Source: an uncultured Bacilli bacterium
GTDB taxonomy: Bacteria; Bacillota_I; Bacilli_A; RF39; UBA660
Length of the DNA: 20,847 nucleotides
Assembly: GCA_910587725.1 (NCBI GenBank)
Contig: CAJUNG010000030.1
Coordinates: forward strand, 1-20,847
Direction of reading: 5' to 3'
This document shows, piece by piece, positions 8,540 through 14,796 of the stretch (positions are counted from its first letter, which is position 1; the number at the start of each line of letters is the position of its first letter). The notes beneath the pieces were generated by a model. The model had not been told where the DNA came from and made no database searches. It saw only the letters and a program-made list of their open reading frames with translations. A program made the translations under genes and the position numbers.

Positions 8540-9343
8540 ATGTCTAAATTGTTACAAGCAAAATCTTTAAGTTTTTCCTATGCTTCATCAAAAGTTATTG
8601 AAGATGTTTCTTTTACTTTAGAAGAAGGGGAAATGATTTCTGTTATTGGACCTTCTTCTTCGGGGAAAACTACACTTTTAAAACTTTGTGCGGGTATATT
8701 AGATAATCATCATGCAATTTCTTTTGGCTATGGATATTTAAGTAAAAAAAATCAACGAGATTTAGAAAAAATTGGTTGTGTATTTGCCGATGACTTTACC
8801 TTTCTCTTTGATACGGTTTATGAAGAAGTAACGTTTCCGCTTGTCAACTTGAATTTAGAGAAAGAAGTAGTGACCTCTTCCGTAAAAGAAATTTTTTCTT
8901 TGTTTGATGTTTCTTATTTATTAGATGAAAAAGTGATGAATTTAACGAAAGAAGAAAAGGCGATGCTTCGGTTAATCCTTGCTCTTATTACGCATCCAGT
9001 GTTACTTGTTTTGGATAATCCTTTTGTCTGCTTTAGCAAATCGATGAAGAAAAAAATTATTCCTGTATTGAAAGATTATTGTAAAAAAAATCAGATTGCT
9101 ATGATTCTTTCTAGCGCTAATTTAGAGGATATTCTATTTTGTGATAAGACTTACGTTCTTGCCTCAGGTAAAATTGTCTTATCTGGAGAAACTTTAACCG
9201 TATTAAAAGAAGATGTTTTCTTAAAAAAATTGGGTTTATCTCTTCCTTTTATTGTGGATTTATCCAAGATGTTAGAGTTTTATGAGATTTTGGATGAAGT
9301 TTATATTGATTTAGAAGGATTGGTGAATCATTTATGGAAATAA
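8540..9343 (+). CDS. ecfA1: ECF transporter ATPase EcfA1-like, with degenerate catalytic motifs
   Basis: A 267-aa ABC ATPase. It is assigned to EcfA1 by gene order: ecfA1-ecfA2-ecfT-truA followed by rplM-rpsI is the usual Firmicutes arrangement. EcfA1/A2 normally hydrolyse ATP to drive vitamin uptake through EcfT and interchangeable S components. Walker A is intact (GPSSSGKTT, 37-45). The other motifs are not: the Q-loop Gln is A83, the LSGGQ signature reads LTKEE (135-139), the Walker B catalytic Glu is N160 (LLVLDN), and the H-loop His aligns with A193. The frame is full length and uninterrupted, so this is not ordinary pseudogene decay. Hydrolysis looks unlikely unless the partner supplies it, and the partner is degenerate too. 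The ribosome binding site is weak (GGTGA, 8528-8532). Confidence 0.75.
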   Translation: MSKLLQAKSLSFSYASSKVIEDVSFTLEEGEMISVIGPSSSGKTTLLKLCAGILDNHHAISFGYGYLSKKNQRDLEKIGCVFADDFTFLFDTVYEEVTFPLVNLNLEKEVVTSSVKEIFSLFDVSYLLDEKVMNLTKEEKAMLRLILALITHPVLLVLDNPFVCFSKSMKKKIIPVLKDYCKKNQIAMILSSANLEDILFCDKTYVLASGKIVLSGETLTVLKEDVFLKKLGLSLPFIVDLSKMLEFYEILDEVYIDLEGLVNHLWK

Positions 9344-10134
9344 GTGTTAAAAAATTAAGTTATTTTTACAAAGAAAAAAAAATTCTTAAAAACGTGACTT
9401 TTACGATTTCCTCTACTTCTATTGTGGGGCTTTATGGAAAATATAAGACTTTGCTTTTGGAAATTTTAGATGGGACAAAAGATTACCAAGGAAAAATTTT
9501 TTTGGAAAAAGAAGAAATGACTGAAAAAAATCGGCATGAATATCAAAGACAAGTTGCTTTTATTCCTGAAGAGGATTTGTTTTATATGAATACGGTGGAA
9601 GAAGAAATGGCTTTTGTTATTAAGTGCAATCATTATATTACCAAAGATGAAAAATCAAGAATGCTAGATGCTTTTCGGCTCGTTGGTCTATCTCTATCTA
9701 TGTTAAAAAGAAAGATTTCCGAGTTATCCAAGTCAGAGAAAACGTTATTGAAAATTGCATTAGCGATTCTTACTAATCCTAAGGTAATTTTATTTGATGA
9801 TATATTTTCTTATTTATCCTATGCAGATAGAAAGAGAATTTTATCTCTTATTCGTAAACTTAAAGAAAGACGTGGAAAATTGATTGTGATTGCTTCTCGT
9901 GATGTTGACTTCTTATATGAGTTTACAGATGAACTTCTTTTATTAGAAAGGGGAAAACTAATTCTTCAGGAGAAGACGAATAAAGTGTTTAAGGATGTTC
10001 CTTTCTTAGAAGAGCATCACTTAGATATTCCTTATTTGATTCAATTTACTTCTCTTGCTAAAGCGAAAAAGGTGCGTCTTAGTTATCATAAAGATATATT
10101 AGATTTAATAAAGGATGTGTATAAACATGTTTAA
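9334..10134 (+). CDS. ecfA2: ECF transporter ATPase EcfA2-like, strongly degenerate
   Basis: A 266-aa ABC ATPase overlapping ecfA1 by 10 bases and ecfT by 8. The fold is recognisable (SYFYKEKKILKNVTF at the N-terminus, Walker B VILFDD, D-loop region). Walker A reads GLYGKYKT (32-39), with Tyr in place of the Gly before K38. The signature is LSKSE (131-135). The catalytic Glu position is Asp (D156). The H-loop His is R189 (ASRD), and the Q-loop region is FIPEED with no Gln. Combined with EcfA1, neither composite ATP site of a heterodimer would have a complete canonical set. Its place in the ecf operon is clear from order and overlap; its biochemical activity is doubtful. Confidence 0.72.
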   Translation: MEISVKKLSYFYKEKKILKNVTFTISSTSIVGLYGKYKTLLLEILDGTKDYQGKIFLEKEEMTEKNRHEYQRQVAFIPEEDLFYMNTVEEEMAFVIKCNHYITKDEKSRMLDAFRLVGLSLSMLKRKISELSKSEKTLLKIALAILTNPKVILFDDIFSYLSYADRKRILSLIRKLKERRGKLIVIASRDVDFLYEFTDELLLLERGKLILQEKTNKVFKDVPFLEEHHLDIPYLIQFTSLAKAKKVRLSYHKDILDLIKDVYKHV

Positions 10135-10741
10135 AGATATTCATATCATTTCCAAACTTTTCGTATTCTTCTTTTGTTCTTTGGCAATTATTCTTTTACC
10201 TTTTTCTCCTGTTTGGTTATTGCTCCTTTTCTTTAGTTTGATTTTATTTCAAAATTTGGTTCTATTTTTTGTAGAGGTTGTTCTTTTTTTCTTATCTTTT
10301 ATGGTTGCTCCCGTCTTTCTTTTGTTAAAACTTCTATTTTTTGGTCTTTTCATTATCCTTTTTTCTAAAGGAGTTACTTTTCGTGAAGTGTTAGATGCTA
10401 TTGAAATTTTATTTTATCCAATTCCTTCGACTAAACTATTATATATGGTTGTATCTTGGAGTTACTTTATTAAAAATATTCAATTGATGAATACTCGTCA
10501 TCTAAAGATTTATTCTATGTTGGGAAGACATCTTCGTTTTCAAGATTATTTTTCTTTAATTAAAAGAAGTGTCGGGGATGCGAAAAAAGAAACTTCTAAA
10601 ATTCTTTTGACGTTAGAGTACCGTCTTTACCATTGTAAAAGGAAACGTACGAATTTAGAAAGTACACGTGTTAGTACTTTGGACACAAAATATATCGTAG
10701 TTAGTATGCTCTTGTTTTTCATTGTCTATATGTGGAGGTAA
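10127..10741 (+). CDS. ecfT: ECF transporter transmembrane component EcfT-like, short
   Basis: A 204-aa hydrophobic protein; typical EcfT is about 265 aa, so it is short. It has several N-terminal helices (about residues 8-85), a central cytoplasmic region and one C-terminal helix (about 183-201). The second coupling motif of EcfT, usually written AxEARGY, is recognisable as TLEYRLY; the first Arg motif is less clear (GRHLRFQDYF). EcfT links the two ATPases to substrate-binding S components; none is encoded here. The ATG at 10127 is taken rather than an upstream GTG at 10115, because AAGGATG (10111-10117) lies between them. Gene order supports the call more than sequence does. Confidence 0.65.
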   Translation: MFKDIHIISKLFVFFFCSLAIILLPFSPVWLLLLFFSLILFQNLVLFFVEVVLFFLSFMVAPVFLLLKLLFFGLFIILFSKGVTFREVLDAIEILFYPIPSTKLLYMVVSWSYFIKNIQLMNTRHLKIYSMLGRHLRFQDYFSLIKRSVGDAKKETSKILLTLEYRLYHCKRKRTNLESTRVSTLDTKYIVVSMLLFFIVYMWR

Positions 10742-10743
10742 GT

Positions 10744-11493
10744 ATGCGAATTAAGATTACATTTTCTTATGATGGTACAAACTTTTTTGGCTATCAAGTT
10801 CAGCCAGGGCTTCGTACAGTGCAAGAAGAGTTAGAACGTGCAGTTTCTTATTTAAATGGGCAAAAACCGACAACAACGGTTGCTAGTGGTAGAACGGATA
10901 AAGGTGTACATGCTTTAGGACAAGTAGCACATTTTGATTTAGATAAAGAAATTCCTTGTAATAAAATAAAATTGGGTTTAAATTCTTTACTTCCCGATGA
11001 TATTTATGTGTTACAAGTAGAAGCGGTAAATGATTGTTTTCATGCTCGGTATTCGGCATTAAGGAAAACTTATATTTATAAAATTAATCAAGGTCACTTT
11101 GACCCACTTTCTCGTTTTTTTTGTTATCAACTTCAAAAATCATTGGATGTTTCCTTAATGAGGGAAGCTTCGAAGTTGTTTTTGGGTGAACATGATTTTC
11201 GTAGTTTTGTCGATAGTGAAGATATTCGTGAAAACACGACGAGAACTGTTTATGATATTGACTTTTTTGAAGAAGGAGAACAGTTAACGATTTCTTTTTG
11301 TGGAAATGGTTTTATGAAGTATCAAGTACGTAATATGGTTGGTGCTTTAGTGCTTGTTGGTCTGTATCAAAAAAGTATTTCTGAACTTTCTTTACTTTTG
11401 GCAAGCAGGTCTCGCAAAAAGGCTTGGAAGGCTTCTCCTACTTGTGGACTTTATTTAAAAGATATTGTTTATGAGGAGAAAAAAAATTCATAA
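10744..11493 (+). CDS. truA: tRNA pseudouridine(38-40) synthase TruA
   Basis: A 249-aa enzyme of normal TruA length that converts uridines 38-40 of the tRNA anticodon arm to pseudouridine. The N-terminus MRIKITFSYDGTNFFGYQ is typical, and the catalytic Asp is D52 in the GRTDKGVHA motif (49-57). Later motifs (FHARYSA, the RTV...F block, and MVRN-like QVRNMVG) are present. GGAGG at 10734-10738 overlaps the end of ecfT and supports ATG 10744 rather than the GTG at 10732. Its position directly after ecfT is conserved in many Firmicutes. Confidence 0.96.
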   Translation: MRIKITFSYDGTNFFGYQVQPGLRTVQEELERAVSYLNGQKPTTTVASGRTDKGVHALGQVAHFDLDKEIPCNKIKLGLNSLLPDDIYVLQVEAVNDCFHARYSALRKTYIYKINQGHFDPLSRFFCYQLQKSLDVSLMREASKLFLGEHDFRSFVDSEDIRENTTRTVYDIDFFEEGEQLTISFCGNGFMKYQVRNMVGALVLVGLYQKSISELSLLLASRSRKKAWKASPTCGLYLKDIVYEEKKNS

Positions 11494-11528
11494 AAAAACT
11501 CTTTACTTATTTTTTGTAAGAGTTTTTT
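11492..11528. terminator. Bidirectional intrinsic terminator between convergent truA and XRE genes
   Basis: An A-run (11492-11498) plus CTCTTTAC pairs with GTAAGAG plus a T-run (11523-11528), with one bulged base and a T-rich loop. The run of A on one side and T on the other lets it act on both strands. It includes the truA stop codon and the last codons of the minus-strand gene ending at 11503. Confidence 0.8.
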
Positions 11529-11772
11529 CTTCTTCTAATAGAAAATCGTCTAGTTTTTTATCTAGGATTAAGGATAACTTATATAAAAGTGTGAGTGAAC
11601 AATTTTTTTTATTATCACTAGGGGATTCAATTCTTTTTAAGTATTCAGGGGATACTTCTAGCATTTCTGCTAATTCCATCAGGCGGATATTTTTTTCTTT
11701 TCGATAGCGTTTTACGTTTTTTCCAATAATGTTTCTAAAGTTTTTATCATAATTTGTAAATGGTTCAATCAT
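11503..11772 (-). CDS. XRE-family helix-turn-helix transcriptional regulator
   Basis: An 89-aa protein that is essentially one DNA-binding domain. It has an N-terminal helix (FRNIIGKNVKRYRKEK), the helix-turn-helix (MELAEMLEVSPEYLKRIES, about 32-50) and a C-terminal helical part ending in a lysine-rich tail. No ligand-binding or protease domain is seen. The minus-strand ATG at 11772 has AGGTGA upstream. It lies downstream of, and on the same strand as, the GNAT-like gene, 121 bp away. Its target is unknown; self-regulation is usual in the family. Confidence 0.8.
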   Translation of the reverse strand: MIEPFTNYDKNFRNIIGKNVKRYRKEKNIRLMELAEMLEVSPEYLKRIESPSDNKKNCSLTLLYKLSLILDKKLDDFLLEEEKTLTKNK

Positions 11773-11893
11773 TGTACTTCACCTGTATTGATTGTCTCAC
11801 AGATGAAAAAATATTAAAGTGAACTTTTTGTCCTCTTATCGTTCTTTTTTAGTATCGTTTATTGGTTAATTGCTATCTTTTTTCATTTTCAAT

Positions 11894-12457
11894 TTATCTA
11901 TGGAAGTGATTTTCCTCTTTTTCTTCTAAATCGACCTCGTAAGTATTGTAACTTTGCGGATGGGTTTTGGGAGATTTGATTAATACTCCACCGAATCTTT
12001 TGATTACGATATTTGATGGTATATTTTCAGGATAAGCAGTAATGATTAATTTTGTAAGTCCTTGTGAGCGAATAAAGTCTTTTAGCAAGTTTAATGCCTT
12101 TAATGTATAGTTATGACCTTGTTCCTTTTTTACAATGTGATATCCGATATTGCCATAGTATTCACTTTGAAAAAAGCGTATTTCTATTTGTCCAATTTCC
12201 TTTTTTTGCTGATGCTTCGTAATTGTTGCGGATACTTTTTCTTTTTCGGAATTTAAATAGATGTCGATTTCCCCATCAGTAAAATCTGCAGTTATTGATT
12301 CAAATAACTTTTTTTGTTGTGCTTTCACTATTTGAATTTCTTTACTGCATGTCTCTGTGGAAATTCTTTGCTCAAGGTTTTTACATAATTTGTTATATAA
12401 TAAATCTAGTTTTTCCTCTAATTTTTCTAATTCTCTTCTAATTTCTTCGTTTTTCAT
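11894..12457 (-). CDS. GNAT-like acetyltransferase domain protein, probably leaderless
   Basis: A 187-aa protein with an N-terminal charged coiled coil (about 2-50) and a C-terminal region that reads as a GNAT fold: the beta-4/alpha-3 segment IGYHIVKKEQGHNYTLKAL (105-122, an acetyl-CoA loop with EQGHNY in place of RGxGxG) and ENIPSNIVIKRFGG (144-157), typical of the RimJ/RimL branch. The substrate is unknown. ATG 12457 is chosen over the upstream TTG at 12493 because that TTG lies inside the -35 box. The -10 box TATAAT ends only seven bases before the ATG, so transcription should start at or one base before it, leaving no room for a ribosome binding site. The divergent neighbour is rplM. Confidence 0.7.
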   Translation of the reverse strand: MKNEEIRRELEKLEEKLDLLYNKLCKNLEQRISTETCSKEIQIVKAQQKKLFESITADFTDGEIDIYLNSEKEKVSATITKHQQKKEIGQIEIRFFQSEYYGNIGYHIVKKEQGHNYTLKALNLLKDFIRSQGLTKLIITAYPENIPSNIVIKRFGGVLIKSPKTHPQSYNTYEVDLEEKEENHFHR

Positions 12458-12464
12458 ATGTCTA

Positions 12465-12493
12465 ATTATAGAAGAATTTAGTAAAAAAGGCAA
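12465..12493 (-). promoter_or_regulatory. Sigma-A promoter of the GNAT-like gene (leaderless layout)
   Basis: On the minus strand: TTGCCT (12493-12488), exactly 17 bp, then TATAAT (12470-12465). The ATG begins seven bases further on at 12457. Confidence 0.75.
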
Positions 12494-12531
12494 ATTTATT
12501 TGAAAAATCTAAAGGAAATGCAATAATTTCA

Positions 12532-12560
12532 TTGACTTTTTAATCATCTTTTAGTATTAT
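12532..12560 (+). promoter_or_regulatory. Sigma-A promoter of rplM-rpsI
   Basis: TTGACT (12532-12537), 17-bp spacer, TATTAT (12555-12560). Transcription would begin near 12567, giving an 84-nt leader that contains the L13 hairpin. It is divergent from the GNAT gene promoter 39 bp away. Confidence 0.85.
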
Positions 12561-12586
12561 TTTAACTGGTACATTTTATATATTAC

Positions 12587-12627
12587 TTCTTTTTGTTGGA
12601 CCTTGGGAAAGTCTTAACAAAAAAGAA
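12587..12627 (+). ncRNA. L13 ribosomal protein leader hairpin
   Basis: The rplM 5' UTR folds into a long hairpin: TTCTTTTTGTT (12587-12597) pairs with 12616-12627 (one bulged A). Above an asymmetric internal loop, GAC (12599-12601) pairs with GTC (12611-12613) around a nine-base loop. Firmicutes rplM leaders carry such a structure (the L13 leader family), thought to bind free L13 and repress its own operon. The pairing is seen directly; the function is from family knowledge. Confidence 0.8.
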
Positions 12628-12650
12628 CAATAGATAAAGGAGAAATATAT

Positions 12651-13079
12651 ATGACATTTATGCAAAAAAAAGAATCTGTCGATCGCAAATGGTATGTGAT
12701 TGATGCCAAGGGAGAATCACTTGGTCGTGTTGCCGCAAAAGCAGCACATATCTTACGTGGAAAACACAAACCAACTTTTACTCCACATGTAGATTGTGGT
12801 GATTATGTAATCATTGTTAATGCAAAAGAAGTGAATTTAACAGGAAATAAATTAGAAAACAAGATGTATTATAATCACTCTATGTATCCAGGTGGACTTA
12901 GAGAAAGAAATGCAAAAGTAATGAAAGAAAAATATCCAGTTGAGATGATGGAAAGAGCAGTTAAAGGAATGCTTCCTCATAATCGATTAGGACGCGCAAT
13001 GTATAAGAAATTATTTGTATATGAAGGAGAAACTCATCCACACATGGCACAAAAACCTGATGTGATGAGTATCAAATAG
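12651..13079 (+). CDS. rplM: 50S ribosomal protein L13
   Basis: A 142-aa protein matching L13 along its length: WYVIDAKGESLGRVAAKAA near the N-terminus, LRGKHKPTFTPHVDCGDYVI, YNHSMYPGGL and the PHNRLGRAMYKKL motif. L13 is an early-assembling 50S protein. AAAGGAG at 12636-12642 lies eight bases before the ATG. The gene is the first of the rplM-rpsI operon, and its leader is likely an autoregulatory site. Confidence 0.98.
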   Translation: MTFMQKKESVDRKWYVIDAKGESLGRVAAKAAHILRGKHKPTFTPHVDCGDYVIIVNAKEVNLTGNKLENKMYYNHSMYPGGLRERNAKVMKEKYPVEMMERAVKGMLPHNRLGRAMYKKLFVYEGETHPHMAQKPDVMSIK

Positions 13080-13091
13080 GAGGGTTCATCG

Positions 13092-13517
13092 ATGGCAAAA
13101 GATAATAAGAATATTTATTATGGTACAGGAAAACGTAAAACTAGTGTTGCTCGTGTTCGTTTAATTCCTGGTACAGGTAAAATTACTGTAAATGGAAAAG
13201 ATGTAAGAGAATATTTTCCTTATGAAACATTGGTTATGGATTTAACTCAACCTTTAGTACTTACCAATACAAATGAGATGTTTGATGTTGTTGCCGATGT
13301 TCATGGTGGTGGATTTTCTGGTCAAACAGGAGCAATTCGTTTAGGAATTACTCGTGCATTACTTGAATATGATAAGACAACTCCAGAAACTAGTGAAAAT
13401 AGCTTTAGAAAAACTTTAAAAGCACATGGATTCATTACTCGCGATGCTAGAATTAAAGAACGTAAAAAACCAGGTCTTAAAAAAGCTCGTCGTGCACCAC
13501 AATTCTCAAAGAGATAG
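13092..13517 (+). CDS. rpsI: 30S ribosomal protein S9
   Basis: A 141-aa S9 protein: YYGTGKRKTSVARVRL, GGGFSGQTGAIRLGI, and the basic C-terminal tail ending KKARRAPQFSKR, whose last residues reach the P-site tRNA. It is about ten residues longer than the usual 130, through a short N-terminal lead. AGGAGG at 13078-13083 overlaps the rplM stop codon, so translation is likely coupled. A strong terminator follows at 13533. Confidence 0.98.
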   Translation: MAKDNKNIYYGTGKRKTSVARVRLIPGTGKITVNGKDVREYFPYETLVMDLTQPLVLTNTNEMFDVVADVHGGGFSGQTGAIRLGITRALLEYDKTTPETSENSFRKTLKAHGFITRDARIKERKKPGLKKARRAPQFSKR

Positions 13518-13532
13518 GATACTATTACAGTT

Positions 13533-13569
13533 AATCCCTATAAACTCAATGTTTATGGGGTTTTCTTTT
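13533..13569 (+). terminator. Intrinsic terminator of rplM-rpsI
   Basis: CCCTATAAAC (13536-13545) pairs with GTTTATGGGG (13551-13560), with one G-U pair and a five-base loop. It is extended by A-T pairs and followed by TTTTCTTTT. Confidence 0.9.
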
Positions 13570-13607
13570 GCGTAAGAGTATCATAAAACACCGTTAGATT
13601 TTGGTTC

Positions 13608-13627
13608 GTAGGTAACAAGTAGGCAAC
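13608..13627 (+). repeat. Left direct repeat of the DUF3800 cassette
   Basis: GTAGGTAACAAGTAGGCAAC, itself two near copies of GTAGGYAAC. It matches 18 of 20 positions of the repeat at 14543-14562. The two copies enclose the DUF3800 gene and the structured RNA. They may be attachment or target-site repeats; no recombinase is in the window. Confidence 0.7.
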
Positions 13628-13657
13628 TACGGGAAAATGAAATTTATAGTATTGTAA

Positions 13658-13686
13658 TGGACAAAGATATAGAAATTCAGTATCAT
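13658..13686 (+). promoter_or_regulatory. Candidate promoter of the DUF3800 gene
   Basis: TGGACA (13658-13663), 17-bp spacer, TATCAT (13681-13686), inside the left repeat. It would give a leader of only about 13 nt with GGAG at 13695-13698. Confidence 0.6.
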
Positions 13687-13705
13687 ATTTATACGGAGTG
13701 ATGTT

Positions 13706-14413
13706 ATGAACATATACGTATATTTAGATGAAAGTGGCTCTATTCATAAAAATAGTAATACAAAGTATTTTGCAGTTGGAGGATACTTTGTATTTGGTGA
13801 GGATAGGAATAAAGTTACATCTCGATATAAAAAAATAAATAAAGATATTAAAGACAGCAAAAATATTCCCTTAGATAAAGAGATAAAATCTTATGATATG
13901 ACATATTTAGAGAAAATAGAAATATTTAATTCCATTCAAGACATTGATACATTTTATGGATGTGTTAAAATCTTTGAAAAAGCAGCTATGAGAAAAGAGG
14001 TTATAGAATCAAATATATTTTTTAATTACGCAGTTAAGCTGGTGTTTAAAGATTGCATTATACCACTTTTAAATCTAAGTCAATTGAATGAAAACATAGA
14101 ATTTATCGTAAGTGTTGATAATAGAAACATTAGGGTTGGTGACTTAAATAATTTGGAAACATATTTAAAAACTGAATTTTGCTTAGAAAATTTTGAATTT
14201 AAGATAACTTATTATGACTCTTCGACTAATTATGGAGTACAATTAGCAGATTTAGTTGTTAATACATTTTATAATTCATATAAAGATAGGAATATTGTTA
14301 GGAAGGTATTACCTGCACTAAAGGGCAAAAATTTTAGAATTAGTTTGTTTCCTGGTCATAAAATTAAGGGTAGAATTCAAAAAATCGAATATAATAGTAA
14401 TGAGAATATTTGA
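13706..14413 (+). CDS. DUF3800 domain-containing protein (RNase H-like fold)
   Basis: A 235-aa protein covering the whole DUF3800 family length. The N-terminal motif YLDESGS (6-12) carries D8 and E9. Further acidic candidates are D138 in SVDNR, D171, and D182 in the conserved VQLADLVVNTF. This matches the acidic triad expected of an RNase H-like nuclease fold, though biochemical function is not established for most members. DUF3800 genes are common in mobile and defence-rich regions. The gene uses more ATA/AGA-type codons and is more AT-rich than the ribosomal genes before it, and it lies between direct repeats with its own promoter, so it looks acquired. Its TGA stop overlaps the -35 box of a small RNA gene. 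ATG 13706 follows GGAG by seven bases. Confidence 0.82.
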   Translation: MNIYVYLDESGSIHKNSNTKYFAVGGYFVFGEDRNKVTSRYKKINKDIKDSKNIPLDKEIKSYDMTYLEKIEIFNSIQDIDTFYGCVKIFEKAAMRKEVIESNIFFNYAVKLVFKDCIIPLLNLSQLNENIEFIVSVDNRNIRVGDLNNLETYLKTEFCLENFEFKITYYDSSTNYGVQLADLVVNTFYNSYKDRNIVRKVLPALKGKNFRISLFPGHKIKGRIQKIEYNSNENI

Positions 14414-14438
14414 CATTAGAGAAATCTTATGCTAGAAT
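14410..14438 (+). promoter_or_regulatory. Consensus sigma-A promoter of the structured small RNA
   Basis: A perfect TTGACA (14410-14415), exactly 17 bp, then TAGAAT (14433-14438). The -35 box overlaps the DUF3800 stop codon (14411-14413). Transcription would begin near 14445, just before the structured RNA. Confidence 0.85.
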
Positions 14439-14444
14439 ATTCTT

Positions 14445-14513
14445 ACAAGACCTGAGGTAGGTAGCTAAATGCTAAGCGTATGTTAAGTACGCTGCCCCTC
14501 AGGCATTTTTTTT
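14445..14513 (+). ncRNA. Putative structured small RNA of about 70 nt, unrecognised family
   Basis: CCTGAGG (14451-14457) pairs with CCTCAGG (14497-14503), followed by eight T (14506-14513). Inside, two layouts compete. In one, GGTAGC (14460-14465) pairs with GCTGCC (14491-14496), extending the stem to 13 pairs around a two-base bulge. In the other, two small hairpins form: TAGC/GCTA (14462-14465 with 14471-14474) and AGCGTA/TACGCT (14475-14480 with 14488-14493), making a three-way junction. A consensus promoter lies directly upstream and there is no reading frame of note, so this is a transcription unit rather than only a terminator. I do not recognise the family. It may partner with the DUF3800 protein encoded immediately upstream. 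Confidence 0.72.
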
Positions 14514-14542
14514 CAAAAAAAGATACGTAAAGGAACTAATTT

Positions 14543-14562
14543 GTAGGCAACAGGTAGGCAAC
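14543..14562 (+). repeat. Right direct repeat of the DUF3800 cassette
   Basis: GTAGGCAACAGGTAGGCAAC, same orientation as the copy at 13608-13627, 935 bp apart start to start, two mismatches. Confidence 0.7.
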
Positions 14563-14630
14563 AAAAATTTGTTTTTCTTATAAAATAAGGCATGCTAATT
14601 TACAAAGTCATAGTAAAAGTTTATCAATTA

Positions 14631-14665
14631 ATTCTCGAAAACTTAAATGTTTCGAGAGTTTTTTT
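14631..14665 (+). terminator. Orphan intrinsic terminator right of the cassette
   Basis: CTCGAAA-C (14634-14642, one bulged A) pairs with GTTTCGAG (14649-14656), followed by a seven-T run (14659-14665). No gene ends just upstream except the small RNA, which has its own T-run. It may be an old terminator displaced by cassette insertion, or a backup. Confidence 0.8.
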
Positions 14666-14751
14666 CTTTTGGAAATTTTTGCATTAATTTTACAAAACTT
14701 ATAGTATTTTGATATTATGGGAAGCTTGATGAAAAGTTATTCTGTTTTTCA

Positions 14752-14780
14752 TTGAATGGTAATTCTATCTGTGTTAAACT
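14752..14780 (+). promoter_or_regulatory. Candidate promoter of the tandem surface protein genes
   Basis: TTGAAT (14752-14757), 17-bp spacer, TAAACT (14775-14780). The -10 hexamer is the same as that of the promoter at 18567-18572. The predicted leader is about 75 nt. Confidence 0.6.
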
Positions 14781-14796
14781 AGTATTAGAGTAAGAA

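Noticed and set aside
8540..10134. Pseudogene call for the ECF ATPases
   Set aside because: The frames are uninterrupted, full length and tightly overlapping; only active-site motifs are altered.
13600..13640. tRNA or tmRNA 3' end as integration site, suggested by GGTTCG
   Set aside because: No cloverleaf arms or CCA end could be built around it.
14445..14513. Self-cleaving ribozyme (twister-like), because of CTAAGCG and CTGCCCC strings
   Set aside because: The arrangement of stems and conserved bases does not fit the twister consensus as I know it; the strings look coincidental.
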